Shown: positions 8,857 through 16,485 of the stretch, one piece after another
Layout: every line of letters begins with the position of its first letter
Position numbering within the stretch: position 1 is the stretch's first letter
NCBI GenBank assembly: GCA_036826635.1
Contig: DAISVY010000001.1
Location: 248,001 to 312,000 of the forward strand
Direction: 5' to 3'
Length of the DNA stretch: 64,000 bases
Source of the DNA: DAISVY01 sp036826635
GTDB lineage: Bacteria > Zixibacteria > MSB-5A5 > GN15 > FEB-12
The notes under the pieces: generated by a model
What the model was told of the DNA's origin: nothing
Databases searched by the model: none
Seen by the model: only the letters and a program-made list of their open reading frames with translations
Made by a program: the position numbers and the translations under genes

Positions 8857-9429
8857 GTGAGGAAGAATGTCTACAGAACGGCGTTGGTGGCCGTCCTGCT
8901 GACGGTTATAGCCGTACCCGGGCCACTGGCCCAGGGTTTATATCGAAAACCCACCCGCGGGATATTCGGTCTCAAAGCCGGAGTCCTCAGCGGTGGCAAT
9001 TTCAAGGCCGACCGGACTTATCATACCAAATTGGCGGTGGCCGGACAGGTCTTCGCCGATTTCCCCCTGACCAAAAAACTGGGTCTGGTGGTAGCTTTCG
9101 ACTTCTATAACATTCGGCTGGTGACCGATCAGGAAGCCATGATCGAAGTCAGCCTGGCCCTGAAACCCGTGATTGAAATCGTCCGGGCACATATGACCAT
9201 TCGACCGGGGGCGGGGATTGGGTTTGCTCATCTGTCCGAGCTGAACGTTTTCAAAGCGACCGATTATCCGTGTATCAAAGCGTTTCTGGAAGCTTACTTC
9301 CCGATCAACAAGAAGAAATCCTGGATTGTGGAAATGGCCGTCGTTTATCTCCCCGATGGCGGCAATAGCAGTTGTGATATCAGCATCGGTCCCCTCTATA
9401 TGCTGCGTGGCGGTCTTGCTTTCCGCTGA
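8857..9429 (+). CDS. Small outer-membrane beta-barrel protein, tandem paralogue 1
   Basis: About 190 residues with a signal peptide and eight or so amphipathic beta strands. The start is taken as GTG at 8857 (MRKNVYRTALVAVLLTV) because GGGGAG lies four bases upstream; a TTG twelve bases earlier is in frame but lacks a ribosome site. Shared family features are GxKxGxLSGG near the N-terminus, RPGAGIGFA in the middle, and a final IGPLYMLRGGLAFR. It opens a run of four similar genes. Ligand or partner unknown. Confidence 0.75.
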   Translation: MRKNVYRTALVAVLLTVIAVPGPLAQGLYRKPTRGIFGLKAGVLSGGNFKADRTYHTKLAVAGQVFADFPLTKKLGLVVAFDFYNIRLVTDQEAMIEVSLALKPVIEIVRAHMTIRPGAGIGFAHLSELNVFKATDYPCIKAFLEAYFPINKKKSWIVEMAVVYLPDGGNSSCDISIGPLYMLRGGLAFR

Positions 9430-9552
9430 CTCTTCGCGCGAGAGGCCGCTTGACAGATACCAATAAAGACGTCTATTATTCGGTGATCTCCGGACGTGGC
9501 GAGAGGCTTTCGGCGGAAGCGGGTGCGGACACTGTATCGGGAAGCAAAGAAT

Positions 9553-10152
9553 ATGTCACCGGCAGTTCTATTACGTTCTCTTTTGACAGTACTTGTATTG
9601 GCGTTGCCGGCTGCAATGCCGGTGGTTGCGGACGATGATTTCGATCAGGAGGGTGATCGCTACACGGTTGTCAAGGTCGGTATGATCGGTTCGGGGACAG
9701 TCGATATCGAGGGAGAGAAAATCGATCAGGAAACCGGCATCAATGTCGGACTCGCTTTCGATTTTCCTTCGGGTACTTTTTTGCATTACGGTCTTTCTAT
9801 GGAAGTAATGCAGATGAACTGGACGGCTGAGTCGGAATCGTATCAATTTGACGAGTCGGAATTGATGCTGAACATCGGCCTTGAGTTCAAAGGTTACCTT
9901 CCTCTTCCCGCCGGTCCCTTAGTAATCCGCCCCGGTATCGGTATCGGCTACGGTGCCCTTCGCCGTCTGGACCGGTTTAACGGCACTAACTATTTGACTC
10001 TCAGGGGGTTCGGGGAGCTGGTCTATGTTCGAGACCGGGGGCCGGACTTTCTTTTCGAGGGCGGTCTGTGGTATGCTCCATCGGGCGGCGATGATGAAAC
10101 CGACATAAAAATCGGCCCGTTGATCTTTCTGCGCGCGGGTGTACTCTTCTGA
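9553..10152 (+). CDS. Small outer-membrane beta-barrel protein, tandem paralogue 2
   Basis: About 199 residues. ATG 9553 gives a standard signal peptide (MSPAVLLRSLLTVLVLALPA, cleaved near VVA-DD); an in-frame GTG at 9496 would add a basic 19-residue extension and is less likely. The mature protein begins with KVGMIGSGTVDI, nearly identical to paralogue 4, and has RPGIGIGYG mid-protein and a terminal IGPLIFLRAGVLF, matching paralogue 1. Probably an OmpX/PorT-like barrel of eight strands. Eight bases separate it from the next gene. Confidence 0.75.
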   Translation: MSPAVLLRSLLTVLVLALPAAMPVVADDDFDQEGDRYTVVKVGMIGSGTVDIEGEKIDQETGINVGLAFDFPSGTFLHYGLSMEVMQMNWTAESESYQFDESELMLNIGLEFKGYLPLPAGPLVIRPGIGIGYGALRRLDRFNGTNYLTLRGFGELVYVRDRGPDFLFEGGLWYAPSGGDDETDIKIGPLIFLRAGVLF

Positions 10153-10160
10153 CGAAAAAG

Positions 10161-10775
10161 ATGCGACTACTCACGGTCACAATCTTCGTTATTCTGTTAC
10201 CCTCGGTTTCCCTGTTTGCCGCCGACTCGGCTACTTGGGGGGTCAGGCTGGGGACGGCTTTTTCATCCCCGGAATACGAAATGACCGGCGAGCGTTTCGA
10301 ATTTGACAGCCACTTCGCCACCGGGCTGAGCGTGGGACTGACGGTGGAATTTCCCTTGGCGGCCTTTATCACCGGCCGGGGTGAGGTGGTCTATACGGAG
10401 AAAGCCGGTCGATGCGACGTCACCGACTCTGAAGGGTTGGGTACGCGCGAGTTGGAAAGCAATATCGGGTTTCTGTCGCTCTCGCCACAGGTGAAACTTG
10501 CCATTCCGACCATGCGTGCGGGACCATACCTGCTGGTTGGTCCGCGGATGGATATCAGGATAACGGACGATGTCGAGTGGCTGTCGCTGACGGACGGAGA
10601 TTTGGAACCTGTCGTGTGGAGTCTGACGGTCGGACTGGGGCGACAATTTGAATTGGGCAAAACCGCGGTAGTACTTGAAATCGTTTACCAGCATGACTTG
10701 ACTGATATCGTAGAATCGAGTAGCTTGTCACTTAAGCACAGGACCTTCGTGGTACACGCCGGTCTTGTTCTCTAA
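10161..10775 (+). CDS. Small outer-membrane beta-barrel protein, tandem member 3 (PorT-like)
   Basis: A 204-residue protein with signal peptide MRLLTVTIFVILLPSVSLFA. The body is alternating beta strands (WGVRLGTAFSS, GLSVGLTVEFPL, LLVGPRMDIRI) with a final FVVHAGLVL, typical of outer-membrane porin-like or PorT-type barrels. It is more diverged from its neighbours than they are from each other, lacking the GMIGSGT motif. It lies eight bases after paralogue 2 and is likely cotranscribed. Confidence 0.72.
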   Translation: MRLLTVTIFVILLPSVSLFAADSATWGVRLGTAFSSPEYEMTGERFEFDSHFATGLSVGLTVEFPLAAFITGRGEVVYTEKAGRCDVTDSEGLGTRELESNIGFLSLSPQVKLAIPTMRAGPYLLVGPRMDIRITDDVEWLSLTDGDLEPVVWSLTVGLGRQFELGKTAVVLEIVYQHDLTDIVESSSLSLKHRTFVVHAGLVL

Positions 10776-10871
10776 ACCTCTGCCAGATGAATAGGTTATC
10801 AATCGTTGTTGTCAGGGCTTAACGATTTCCTTCGTTGATACTGACAGCACAAATCCGGGAGGGGATTACGT

Positions 10872-11480
10872 ATGTTCCGACACACTGGTTTCTGCTGGCT
10901 GGCGGTGGCCGTTTTTGTTCTGTTGACGGGTGCTGCCTCTGAAACACTTGGTGGAGACCACCGGGGGCGCTTTGGCTTTAAGGTCGGGATGATCGGCTCC
11001 GGTACGATTAACACCGAGCGTAAGGAAGCTCCTCACAATTCTGGCGAGATGGATACCGACGACAGTTATAGCGCCGGTGTCTTTTTTGAGTACCCGGTAC
11101 ACCGACGGATATGGCCTCTTTTGTCATTGGATATTTACGGGGTAAAGCCCGATGTTGAGTCGTTTGGGGACTATGAAGTCGAGACGGAAACGGCCCTGGA
11201 TATTGCTCTGGGGGTGAAAGTCCCGTGTGTCAGTTCCGATGGTCGATTGAGCTTTCGCCCTGCGGCGTCTTTCGGATATGCTTTCGTACCCGAAATCTAC
11301 TCGGTCAAGGCGAGCCACCACTGGACGTTGAAGACATACTGCGAGATGGTCGTGTTTACCGACCGCGGGACCGGTTTTATGGGTGAGGTGGGGGTGCTCT
11401 GGAGTGTCTCGGGTGAAAACGGCGATTACGACATGAGCAGCGGAGCTATCCTGTTGATGCGGGTAGGATTGCTGTTCTGA
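10872..11480 (+). CDS. Small outer-membrane beta-barrel protein, tandem paralogue 4
   Basis: A 202-residue protein with an N-terminal signal peptide, then FGFKVGMIGSGTINTE, close to paralogue 2. RPAASFGYA corresponds to the RPGxGIG segment of paralogues 1 and 2, and the end (ILLMRVGLLF) is a barrel-type terminal strand. GGGAGGGG lies seven bases before the ATG. About 95 bases separate it from gene 3, including an imperfect inverted repeat (TTGTCAG near 10808 and CTGACAG near 10841), so it may have its own control. Confidence 0.75.
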   Translation: MFRHTGFCWLAVAVFVLLTGAASETLGGDHRGRFGFKVGMIGSGTINTERKEAPHNSGEMDTDDSYSAGVFFEYPVHRRIWPLLSLDIYGVKPDVESFGDYEVETETALDIALGVKVPCVSSDGRLSFRPAASFGYAFVPEIYSVKASHHWTLKTYCEMVVFTDRGTGFMGEVGVLWSVSGENGDYDMSSGAILLMRVGLLF

Positions 11481-11504
11481 GTCAACCCCGCGTGCAGAAA
11501 TCGC

Positions 11505-11533
11505 TTGGCAGACCGAGACCCATTTATTATGCT
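11505..11533 (+). promoter_or_regulatory. Sigma70-type promoter for tRNA-Ala/SRP RNA
   Basis: TTGGCA (11505-11510), 17-base spacer, TATGCT (11528-11533). It is the only good promoter seen upstream of the tRNA-Ala and SRP RNA genes. Confidence 0.6.
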
Positions 11534-11536
11534 AAA

Positions 11537-11580
11537 ACCCCTTCGGGGTAGGACCCCTTCGGGGGAAGGTCCCTTGGGGG
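11537..11580 (+). repeat. Adjacent CCCC-TTCG-GGGG hairpins in the tRNA leader
   Basis: ACCCCTTCGGGGT (11537-11549) and ACCCCTTCGGGGG (11553-11565) are two near-identical UUCG-tetraloop hairpins in tandem, followed by a third imperfect CCCTTGGGGG arm. They lie just downstream of the predicted start and upstream of tRNA-Ala. No T tract follows, so they are not simple terminators; they could be processing or pausing structures. Confidence 0.6.
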
Positions 11581-11620
11581 ATTCCAGCTCGACTGTTGGG
11601 CGGCCGGGGCCGCCATTGAT

Positions 11621-11693
11621 GGGGCAGTAGCTCAGTTGGGAGAGCGCCACGTTCGCAACGTGGAGGTCGTCGGTTCGATCCCGATCTGCTCCA
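11621..11693 (+). tRNA. tRNA-Ala (anticodon CGC)
   Basis: Full cloverleaf: acceptor GGGGCAG/CTGCTCC, D arm GCTC...GAGC, anticodon stem CCACG/CGTGG with loop TTCGCAA (anticodon CGC, reading GCG), T arm GTCGG-TTCGATC-CCGAT, discriminator A. The CCA end is not encoded. A 7-bp hairpin, GACCGCC/GGCGGTC, follows at 11711-11734 before the SRP RNA. Confidence 0.95.
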
Positions 11694-11740
11694 TATAGAT
11701 TTTGCTGGTAGACCGCCTCATAAAAACGGCGGTCGAAACA

Positions 11741-12004
11741 TGTGCTAGACGGGGAGCCAGCGGTGCCCTGTAACCCGGAATCCGCTATACCGGGGTTGAA
11801 TTCCCACCCGAGGGTTTAGCGGTTGTGGTTCTTCGAAGGATAAGCGATGTTGACGGTTGGGTCCTGTACAACGTCGGCCTTTTAAACCCGGTCAGGACCG
11901 GAAGGTAGCAGCCGTAGAAAGTTTCTGACGTGTGTTGCAGGGTCGCCCGGCCCGAGTTGGCTGTCCGGAGAGTTCTGCAATAGCGGCTCAGAGGTGGGTG
12001 CACA
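11741..12004 (+). ncRNA. ffs: Signal recognition particle RNA, large bacterial form
   Basis: About 264 nt. The diagnostic helix-8 segment GGTCAGGACCGGAAGGTAGC is at ~11889-11909. The 5' domain (TGTGCTAGACGGGGAGCCAG, GGTGCCCTGTAACCCGGAAT) and the 3' part (TTGCAGGGTCGCCCGGCCCGAG, given here in pieces) follow the layout of the Bacillus-type scRNA with an Alu domain, not the 114-nt E. coli form. The ends are set by pairing TGTGC (11741) with GCACA (12000-12004). It lies 48 bases after tRNA-Ala with no clear promoter between, so cotranscription is likely. It targets signal-peptide proteins to the membrane with Ffh. Confidence 0.93.
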
Positions 12005-12014
12005 AAAAAACTGA

Positions 12015-12056
12015 CGGGCTGGCCGGATCATCTCCGGTCGGCCCGCTTGCTTTTTT
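12015..12056 (+). terminator. Rho-independent terminator of SRP RNA
   Basis: 13-bp stem with two G-U pairs (CGGGCTGGCCGGA / TCCGGTCGGCCCG), loop TCATC, followed by CTTGCTTTTTT. Confidence 0.9.
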
Positions 12057-12074
12057 CCCCGATGAGTCTTGCAG

Positions 12075-12103
12075 TTGACACTTTTTCGACCGACCTTTAT
12101 AAT
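12075..12103 (+). promoter_or_regulatory. Consensus sigma70 promoter of the serpin gene
   Basis: TTGACA (12075-12080), exactly 17 bases, TATAAT (12098-12103): a perfect match to the consensus, unusual for a single accessory gene. The predicted leader is about 26 nt with an AAAGGTGGGA ribosome site. Confidence 0.88.
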
Positions 12104-12135
12104 AAAGGTGTATACCCTAACAAAGGTGGGATGTC

Positions 12136-13395
12136 ATGCGCCAGATTATCAGAGCCGTACTGCTGATGACTCTCGGCCTGCTTTGTCTTCAATGTTCCAA
12201 CTCAACCGCGCCGCAAGAGCCTGACCCGAATCCCCCGGCGGGGCCGGAACGTACCCCGGCCGACCTGACCACCGCCGAAAAAGACTTGCTGGCCTCATCC
12301 AATGAGTTCGGCTTCGAGCTGTTCAACAAGATCACATCGGCTGAACCTGCTGACAAGAATATCTTCATCTCACCTTTGTCGGTGTCGTTCGCCCTGGCTA
12401 TGACCTACAACGGTGCCGTTGGTGATACCCGCGACGCTATGGCCACAACCCTGAGGCTCGACGGGATGTCTGTCGAAGAAGCCGATCAATCTTACCAGAG
12501 CCTGACACAATTGCTGACTCAATTGGACCCGTCGGTCGTTTTCAACATTGCCAATTCCATTTGGTATCGTCAGGGCAAAGCGGTCCGACAGGAGTTTATC
12601 GACGCCTGCACGGAATACTTCGACGCCCTCGTAAAGGAAGTCAATTTTCAGGACCCGGCCACGCTTGATCTTATCAACGGCTGGGTGGATGAAAACACCA
12701 ACGGCAGGATTACCGAGATTCTAAAGCCGCCGGTTGACCCTAATATCGCCATGTTGCTCATGAACGCTATTTACTTCAAAGGCGACTGGACGAATCAGTT
12801 CGAGGACACGGCAACTTTTGACAGTTATTTCTACCCGACCTCGGAATCTCCGGTGGAATGCCGCATGATGTCAAAAACCGATACCATGTTGTACTACCAG
12901 AACGATCTGTTCCAGGCGGTGGATTTGCCGTACGGTGACGAGTACTTCTCCATGACTGTTTTGTTGCCGCAGCCGGAGGTTACGGTTGACAGCCTGATCG
13001 GTCAGCTTACGGCCGAAAACTGGGCGAGTTGGATGACCGGTTTTCATGCCGAAGAAGTCCCGCTTTATCTGCCGAAGTTCAAGTTCGAATACGGGATCGA
13101 CCTGAAGGAAATGCTTGAGGCAATGGGCATGGCAATCGCTTTCGACGGAAGCTCGGCTGATTTCAGCAATATGTTCGCCGATGGTGTGGGGTGGATCGAT
13201 CAGGTCAAGCACAAGACCTTTGTTCAGGTGGACGAAAGCGGCACCGAGGCCGCGGCCGTGACGGTGGTTGTGATGGTTGACTCGGTGGGACTGTACATGT
13301 GTGTCAACCGGCCGTTTGTCTTCGTAATTCACGAGCGCGAGGCGGGCACGATTCTGTTCATGGGTAAGGTCGTCAACCCGGTATGGGAAGACTGA
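12136..13395 (+). CDS. Serpin-family protease inhibitor, predicted lipoprotein
   Basis: A 419-residue protein. An N-terminal hydrophobic segment ends at Cys20 (GLLCLQC, an atypical lipobox with Gln at -1), followed by a Pro/Ser/Thr-rich linker as in surface lipoproteins. The serpin fold follows: NIFISPLSVSFALAMTYNGA, MLLMNAIYFKGDW, and the C-terminal NRPFVFVIHEREAGTILFMG. The hinge of the reactive loop, ESGTEAAAVT, fits inhibitory serpins. Counting 17 residues from the hinge Glu, with the same spacing to NRPF as alpha-1-antitrypsin, predicts P1 = Ser in VDS-VGL. A suicide inhibitor of serine (or cysteine) proteases, perhaps shielding the cell from its own or foreign proteases. Confidence 0.93.
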   Translation: MRQIIRAVLLMTLGLLCLQCSNSTAPQEPDPNPPAGPERTPADLTTAEKDLLASSNEFGFELFNKITSAEPADKNIFISPLSVSFALAMTYNGAVGDTRDAMATTLRLDGMSVEEADQSYQSLTQLLTQLDPSVVFNIANSIWYRQGKAVRQEFIDACTEYFDALVKEVNFQDPATLDLINGWVDENTNGRITEILKPPVDPNIAMLLMNAIYFKGDWTNQFEDTATFDSYFYPTSESPVECRMMSKTDTMLYYQNDLFQAVDLPYGDEYFSMTVLLPQPEVTVDSLIGQLTAENWASWMTGFHAEEVPLYLPKFKFEYGIDLKEMLEAMGMAIAFDGSSADFSNMFADGVGWIDQVKHKTFVQVDESGTEAAAVTVVVMVDSVGLYMCVNRPFVFVIHEREAGTILFMGKVVNPVWED

Positions 13396-13443
13396 CCGGC
13401 GTATAACGCGGCACGACTTCGATTATCAGACAATGTCGACTAT

Positions 13444-13474
13444 AAGGCGCGAGATTCGTTCTCGCGCCTTTTTT
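13444..13474 (+). terminator. Rho-independent terminator after the serpin gene
   Basis: AAGGCGCGAGA / TCTCGCGCCTT stem with short loop and six T. Its 3' end touches the stop codon of the convergent DinB-like gene. Confidence 0.9.
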
Positions 13475-13935
13475 CAAGCCGTAAGGTCCTGGTCCGGGCC
13501 GAGGTGTCCGTCGCGCATGTCCGACTTGTAATAGGGCACAAGCTCCACCGGTGCTCCCGCCAGTCGTCTGAGCATCATCAGTTGGCCCACGTGTGTCATT
13601 GCGTCCAGCCAGGGACCCTGAAAAAGAGCGCGTATCACGCGGTCGTCGGGAGGTTCCGATTCTAATAGTGTCTGGTCCAGTTTCTTCAGCGATTGATGGA
13701 ATTTCTCGATAGCGGCCTCCCACGGCAACTCGGCAGGTATTTCGTATTCCTGACCGCGATATATCTCTTCGGAGGCTTTCAGGATGGCGATTATGTGATT
13801 CAGGATCGCGCAGGGTGTTCTGGTTTCGTTACCCGCTTCGAAATCGCAAAATCCCTCCGGCGCGTTTCGGATAGCGTGCTGTACGCGAAAGGCCATGCTG
13901 GCCAGCAGACGTCTGAGCAAACCTTGTGAAGTCAT
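13474..13935 (-). CDS. DinB-like four-helix-bundle protein
   Basis: About 153 residues, all-helical, resembling the DinB/YfiT-like superfamily of putative metal-dependent enzymes. LNHIIAILKASEEIYRG and DAMTHVGQLMMLRRLAG carry two histidines spaced as in that fold; the third ligand is not obvious. The start at 13935 (MTSQGLLRRLL) is chosen because a perfect AGGAGG lies six bases upstream; the frame extends 17 codons further without support. Convergent with the serpin gene. Substrate unknown; members act in thiol-dependent transfer or detoxification. Confidence 0.72.
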   Translation of the reverse strand: MTSQGLLRRLLASMAFRVQHAIRNAPEGFCDFEAGNETRTPCAILNHIIAILKASEEIYRGQEYEIPAELPWEAAIEKFHQSLKKLDQTLLESEPPDDRVIRALFQGPWLDAMTHVGQLMMLRRLAGAPVELVPYYKSDMRDGHLGPDQDLTA

Positions 13936-14139
13936 GTTTAACCTCCTTGTTTCGAGTTCACCGGTAAGAAAGCAGGGGACATTCATCTCTGTAAACTATT
14001 ATTACGGTCGGTCATCAGACAATGATCGGGGGCGACGTTGCGCCGATTTCCTCTGTGGAGCCGGTTCGACAACAGCAGTAACAGGAACGGCGAAAGGTCA
14101 TTTTTGCTGCTGATTCGGCGGTGATTGCCTTGTCTCTCG

Positions 14140-14613
14140 ATGGGCGTGTGTATCGAAAGAAACGCTCGGCGCTGGTTTATTCGCATCGCTCTGGCCTGTC
14201 TGGGGACTCCATACCGCTGGGGCGGGGACGATCCGTCCGGTTTTGACTGCTCCGGTCTGGTGGTGGAATGCCTGAAATCGGTGGGGCTTCTGTCCGAAAA
14301 CGCAGACTACACCGCTCAGGGACTTCTGGAACTGTTCGGGAATGGTATTATTTCGCAGCCTCGTCCGGCCGCTTTGTTGTTTTACCGGAACGACCGCGGT
14401 CGGGCTGTTCACGTGACGATTTGTCTTGATAAGTATTTCCAGATCGGTGCCGAAGGGGGTGGCCGGACAACGAAAGAAACCTGCGATGCCTGGGAACATA
14501 ACGCTTTTGTCAAAATCCGCCCGCTCAACTACGATGCCCGGCCACGGATTATCTGTGACCCGTTTCGGGGGAATTTCGGGGGAATAAAGAATGAGCCGCT
14601 CAATGTGGGGTGA
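14140..14613 (+). CDS. NlpC/P60-family cysteine peptidase-like protein
   Basis: About 157 residues covering one NlpC/P60 domain: CLGTPYRWGGDDPSGFDCSGLVVECL carries the catalytic Cys in DCSG (given here as two motifs, GTPYRWGG and FDCSGLV), and HVTICL supplies the His. Such enzymes cleave D-Glu-diaminopimelate links in peptidoglycan. There is no signal peptide or SH3 domain, so a cytoplasmic or non-classical role is possible. The start is uncertain: ATG 14140 is taken, but TTG 14125 and GTG 14146 are in frame and no clear ribosome site exists. Confidence 0.82.
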   Translation: MGVCIERNARRWFIRIALACLGTPYRWGGDDPSGFDCSGLVVECLKSVGLLSENADYTAQGLLELFGNGIISQPRPAALLFYRNDRGRAVHVTICLDKYFQIGAEGGGRTTKETCDAWEHNAFVKIRPLNYDARPRIICDPFRGNFGGIKNEPLNVG

Positions 14614-14620
14614 GCGGCTC
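14593..14620 (+). terminator. Hairpin overlapping the end of the NlpC/P60 gene
   Basis: Perfect 10-bp stem GAGCCGCTCA/TGAGCGGCTC with an 8-base loop; the stop codon TGA (14611) starts the 3' arm. There is no T tract, so it may terminate weakly or stabilise the 3' end. Confidence 0.45.
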
Positions 14621-14847
14621 GGGCAGGTATACAGTACCTGTGGGTTAGGGAATTATGGCTTACAATCCGGAGCCGGAAGCGTTTCTGGTGATGGTGGTAC
14701 CGGGGGCAGTTATTGACCGGTTATCTGGCACCGTGAAACACCACACAGCTATTTCTTAGACGTGGTTTTCTCTGAAATTGTTCAGTGGAAATCGGGTCAG
14801 CAGCGGGATTATCAGCGAATTCGGTTTCCCGGGGGCGGGTTAGGTTT

Positions 14848-15348
14848 CTATTCCATTTGTCTGAATGCTCGGATCACCTCTCCCGGCGACGAGACACTCA
14901 TGAGTTCTTCGCGGAAAGAATCGAATCGCAGCATTTCCGCAATGGCTTTGAAGACCTTGAGGTAGAGATTGTCGTCGTATGGCGGGGCCGCCATTACGAA
15001 GAACATATGTACCGGCTTTTCGTCAAGAGCCTCGAAATCGTACCCCTCTGTTGAGCGGCCAAAACCAATCATGAAATCCTTGGCCTGGAGGGAACGTATA
15101 TGAGGAATCGCGATACCGTCTCCGATGCCGGTCGTGGCCTTCTTTTCTCGGTTTATGAAATCTGTGAGAAGTTTGGTACGGTTGCCGATGCGGTTGCCGT
15201 TTTCCAGCAAGCCGACTAATTCGTCCAGTATGGCGGCTTTGGCTGTCGCTCGCCACTTGACAAGCGATGACCCCTCAACGTAGGGCTCGATGCGGGTGGT
15301 CATCTCCAGCCGGACCGATTCTTCTCTTATGTAGCGCGAGATATTCAT
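14848..15348 (-). CDS. PTS EIIA-2 / PtsN-like phosphotransfer protein
   Basis: A 166-residue protein. EIIA type 2 (fructose/mannitol or PtsN-like) domain: LLTDFINREKKATTGIGDGIAIPH ends in the phosphorylatable His83 (GIAIPHIRS), and FFVMAAP and HLxxL-type helix NLYLKVFKAIAEML follow. The ~30 N-terminal residues (IEPYVEGSSLVKW) are extra and unrecognised. No sugar permease, HPr or EI lies nearby, so a regulatory role as in the nitrogen PTS is more likely than transport. A promoter lies 41 bases upstream. Confidence 0.87.
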   Translation of the reverse strand: MNISRYIREESVRLEMTTRIEPYVEGSSLVKWRATAKAAILDELVGLLENGNRIGNRTKLLTDFINREKKATTGIGDGIAIPHIRSLQAKDFMIGFGRSTEGYDFEALDEKPVHMFFVMAAPPYDDNLYLKVFKAIAEMLRFDSFREELMSVSSPGEVIRAFRQME

Positions 15349-15388
15349 ACAACTATGTTGTCGGTTTTCACCGTCTTGTAATCCAGCG

Positions 15389-15418
15389 AAAATAGGAACG
15401 AAAGCCCGATATTGTCAA
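15389..15418 (-). promoter_or_regulatory. Sigma70 promoter of the EIIA-like gene
   Basis: On the minus strand: TTGACA (15418-15413), 18-base spacer, TATTTT (15394-15389). It lies in a 484-base gene-free stretch (15349-15832) which otherwise holds only the opposite promoter at 15762. Confidence 0.7.
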
Positions 15419-15761
15419 GAAATCCGTGTGCGTGCCGCTCTCGTGTGTGTTTACAGAGCTGTCTCAGAGGCGCAATCGGAGGCCGTTGCGAGAAGAGCCA
15501 CCGCGTACCGTTGAGCTCTGAGTTGTGACGAGTGGCTGTAAATTTGCCGGGGATGAGAAGAACAAGGCGGAGCGTAAGTTGTTATAAATAAGTACGATAA
15601 CGGTGCGAGTCGACGATTTGCCGGGATTTTTTTTCGGAATAAATCGGAAGTGCTTCTCGTCTTGGCGAACGCCTGCCGGGATAATTTTTCTGTGATGATT
15701 CGATGATTACACAATCCAATCGGCGGCTCGTCTTAATATCGTACCGCGGCGCATTTTCCTG

Positions 15762-15790
15762 TTGTGTTGGTTGGAGCCGGTCGATATATT
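15762..15790 (+). promoter_or_regulatory. Sigma70-type promoter of the lipoprotein gene
   Basis: TTGTGT (15762-15767), 17-base spacer, TATATT (15785-15790). The ATG follows at 15833 with GAGGGAG upstream. Confidence 0.6.
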
Positions 15791-15832
15791 AGGCGCTGTT
15801 TAGTCCGAAGCTACTTGAGGGAGATAAGTGGA

Positions 15833-16309
15833 ATGAAGAAGGCAGTCAGTTTTTGGATTATCCTTTTGTGTTTGGTTTTAGCTGCCAGCTATTTGATTAG
15901 CTGCCGGGATGATGTGGTTGTACCTTATCCGCCCAGTCTGGTCGGTCAGTATGAAGGTATTTACTCATATCACGCCGAGAAGGGCACGGCTGACACATCC
16001 GTGGAACAGTTGATTCGCTGGCGCTTTTCTTCGGATGAATTCCGCATGAACATGGAGTCCGATCTTGAAGAGTCCGAGCGAGTTTTCTGTGATGTGTACG
16101 GTGAGTATGAGCTGGGTAACGGGGTGGAGCTGATCCTTCTTGATTCTTCCGTAACGGTGGCCATTTGTACCGAATCGTGGGGGCCCGACGGTTTCTTCAG
16201 TCTTGATCAGACGACCGATACGGTGAAGCTTACTCAGATTATCACGGACACGCTGGGTGTCACCCGGACCAAGCAACTGAAGCTGGTTATGACCAGCGCT
16301 GTCGATTAA
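15833..16309 (+). CDS. Hypothetical lipoprotein
   Basis: About 158 residues. ATG 15833 yields a clear lipoprotein signal: MKKAVSFWIILLCLVLAASY followed by LISC, with GAGGGAGATAAG upstream; the longer in-frame extension (from 15764) overlaps the promoter. The mature part (LVGQYEGIYSYHAEKGTADT, IRWRFSSDEFRM) alternates short strands, suggesting a small lipocalin-like or META-like beta barrel, but no family is recognised. It is followed by two hairpins. Monocistronic. Confidence 0.75.
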   Translation: MKKAVSFWIILLCLVLAASYLISCRDDVVVPYPPSLVGQYEGIYSYHAEKGTADTSVEQLIRWRFSSDEFRMNMESDLEESERVFCDVYGEYELGNGVELILLDSSVTVAICTESWGPDGFFSLDQTTDTVKLTQIITDTLGVTRTKQLKLVMTSAVD

Positions 16310-16322
16310 AAAAAATACGCAC

Positions 16323-16395
16323 AAGCCGGCCGCATGGCCGGTTTCGCATAAATTTTATATATGCCGCCGGGATCCCTCACCGGCGGTATTTTCTT
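16323..16395 (+). terminator. Two successive terminator hairpins
   Basis: First: AAGCCGGCC-GCAT-GGCCGGTTT (16323-16344), followed by an AT-rich run. Second: CCGCCGG/CCGGCGG (16364-16386), followed by TATTTTCTT. Confidence 0.7.
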
Positions 16396-16485
16396 ATCAG
16401 TGGTTCTTTTCCCTGACAATCTTTGTCAGTCTGCTGGCGTTAGTTGAGGGGCGACGGCGGGCTCGAAAGATGGGGATGGAACCGT

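Noticed and set aside
14655..14759. A 34-codon frame after the NlpC/P60 gene
   Set aside because: Short, no strong ribosome site, no motif.
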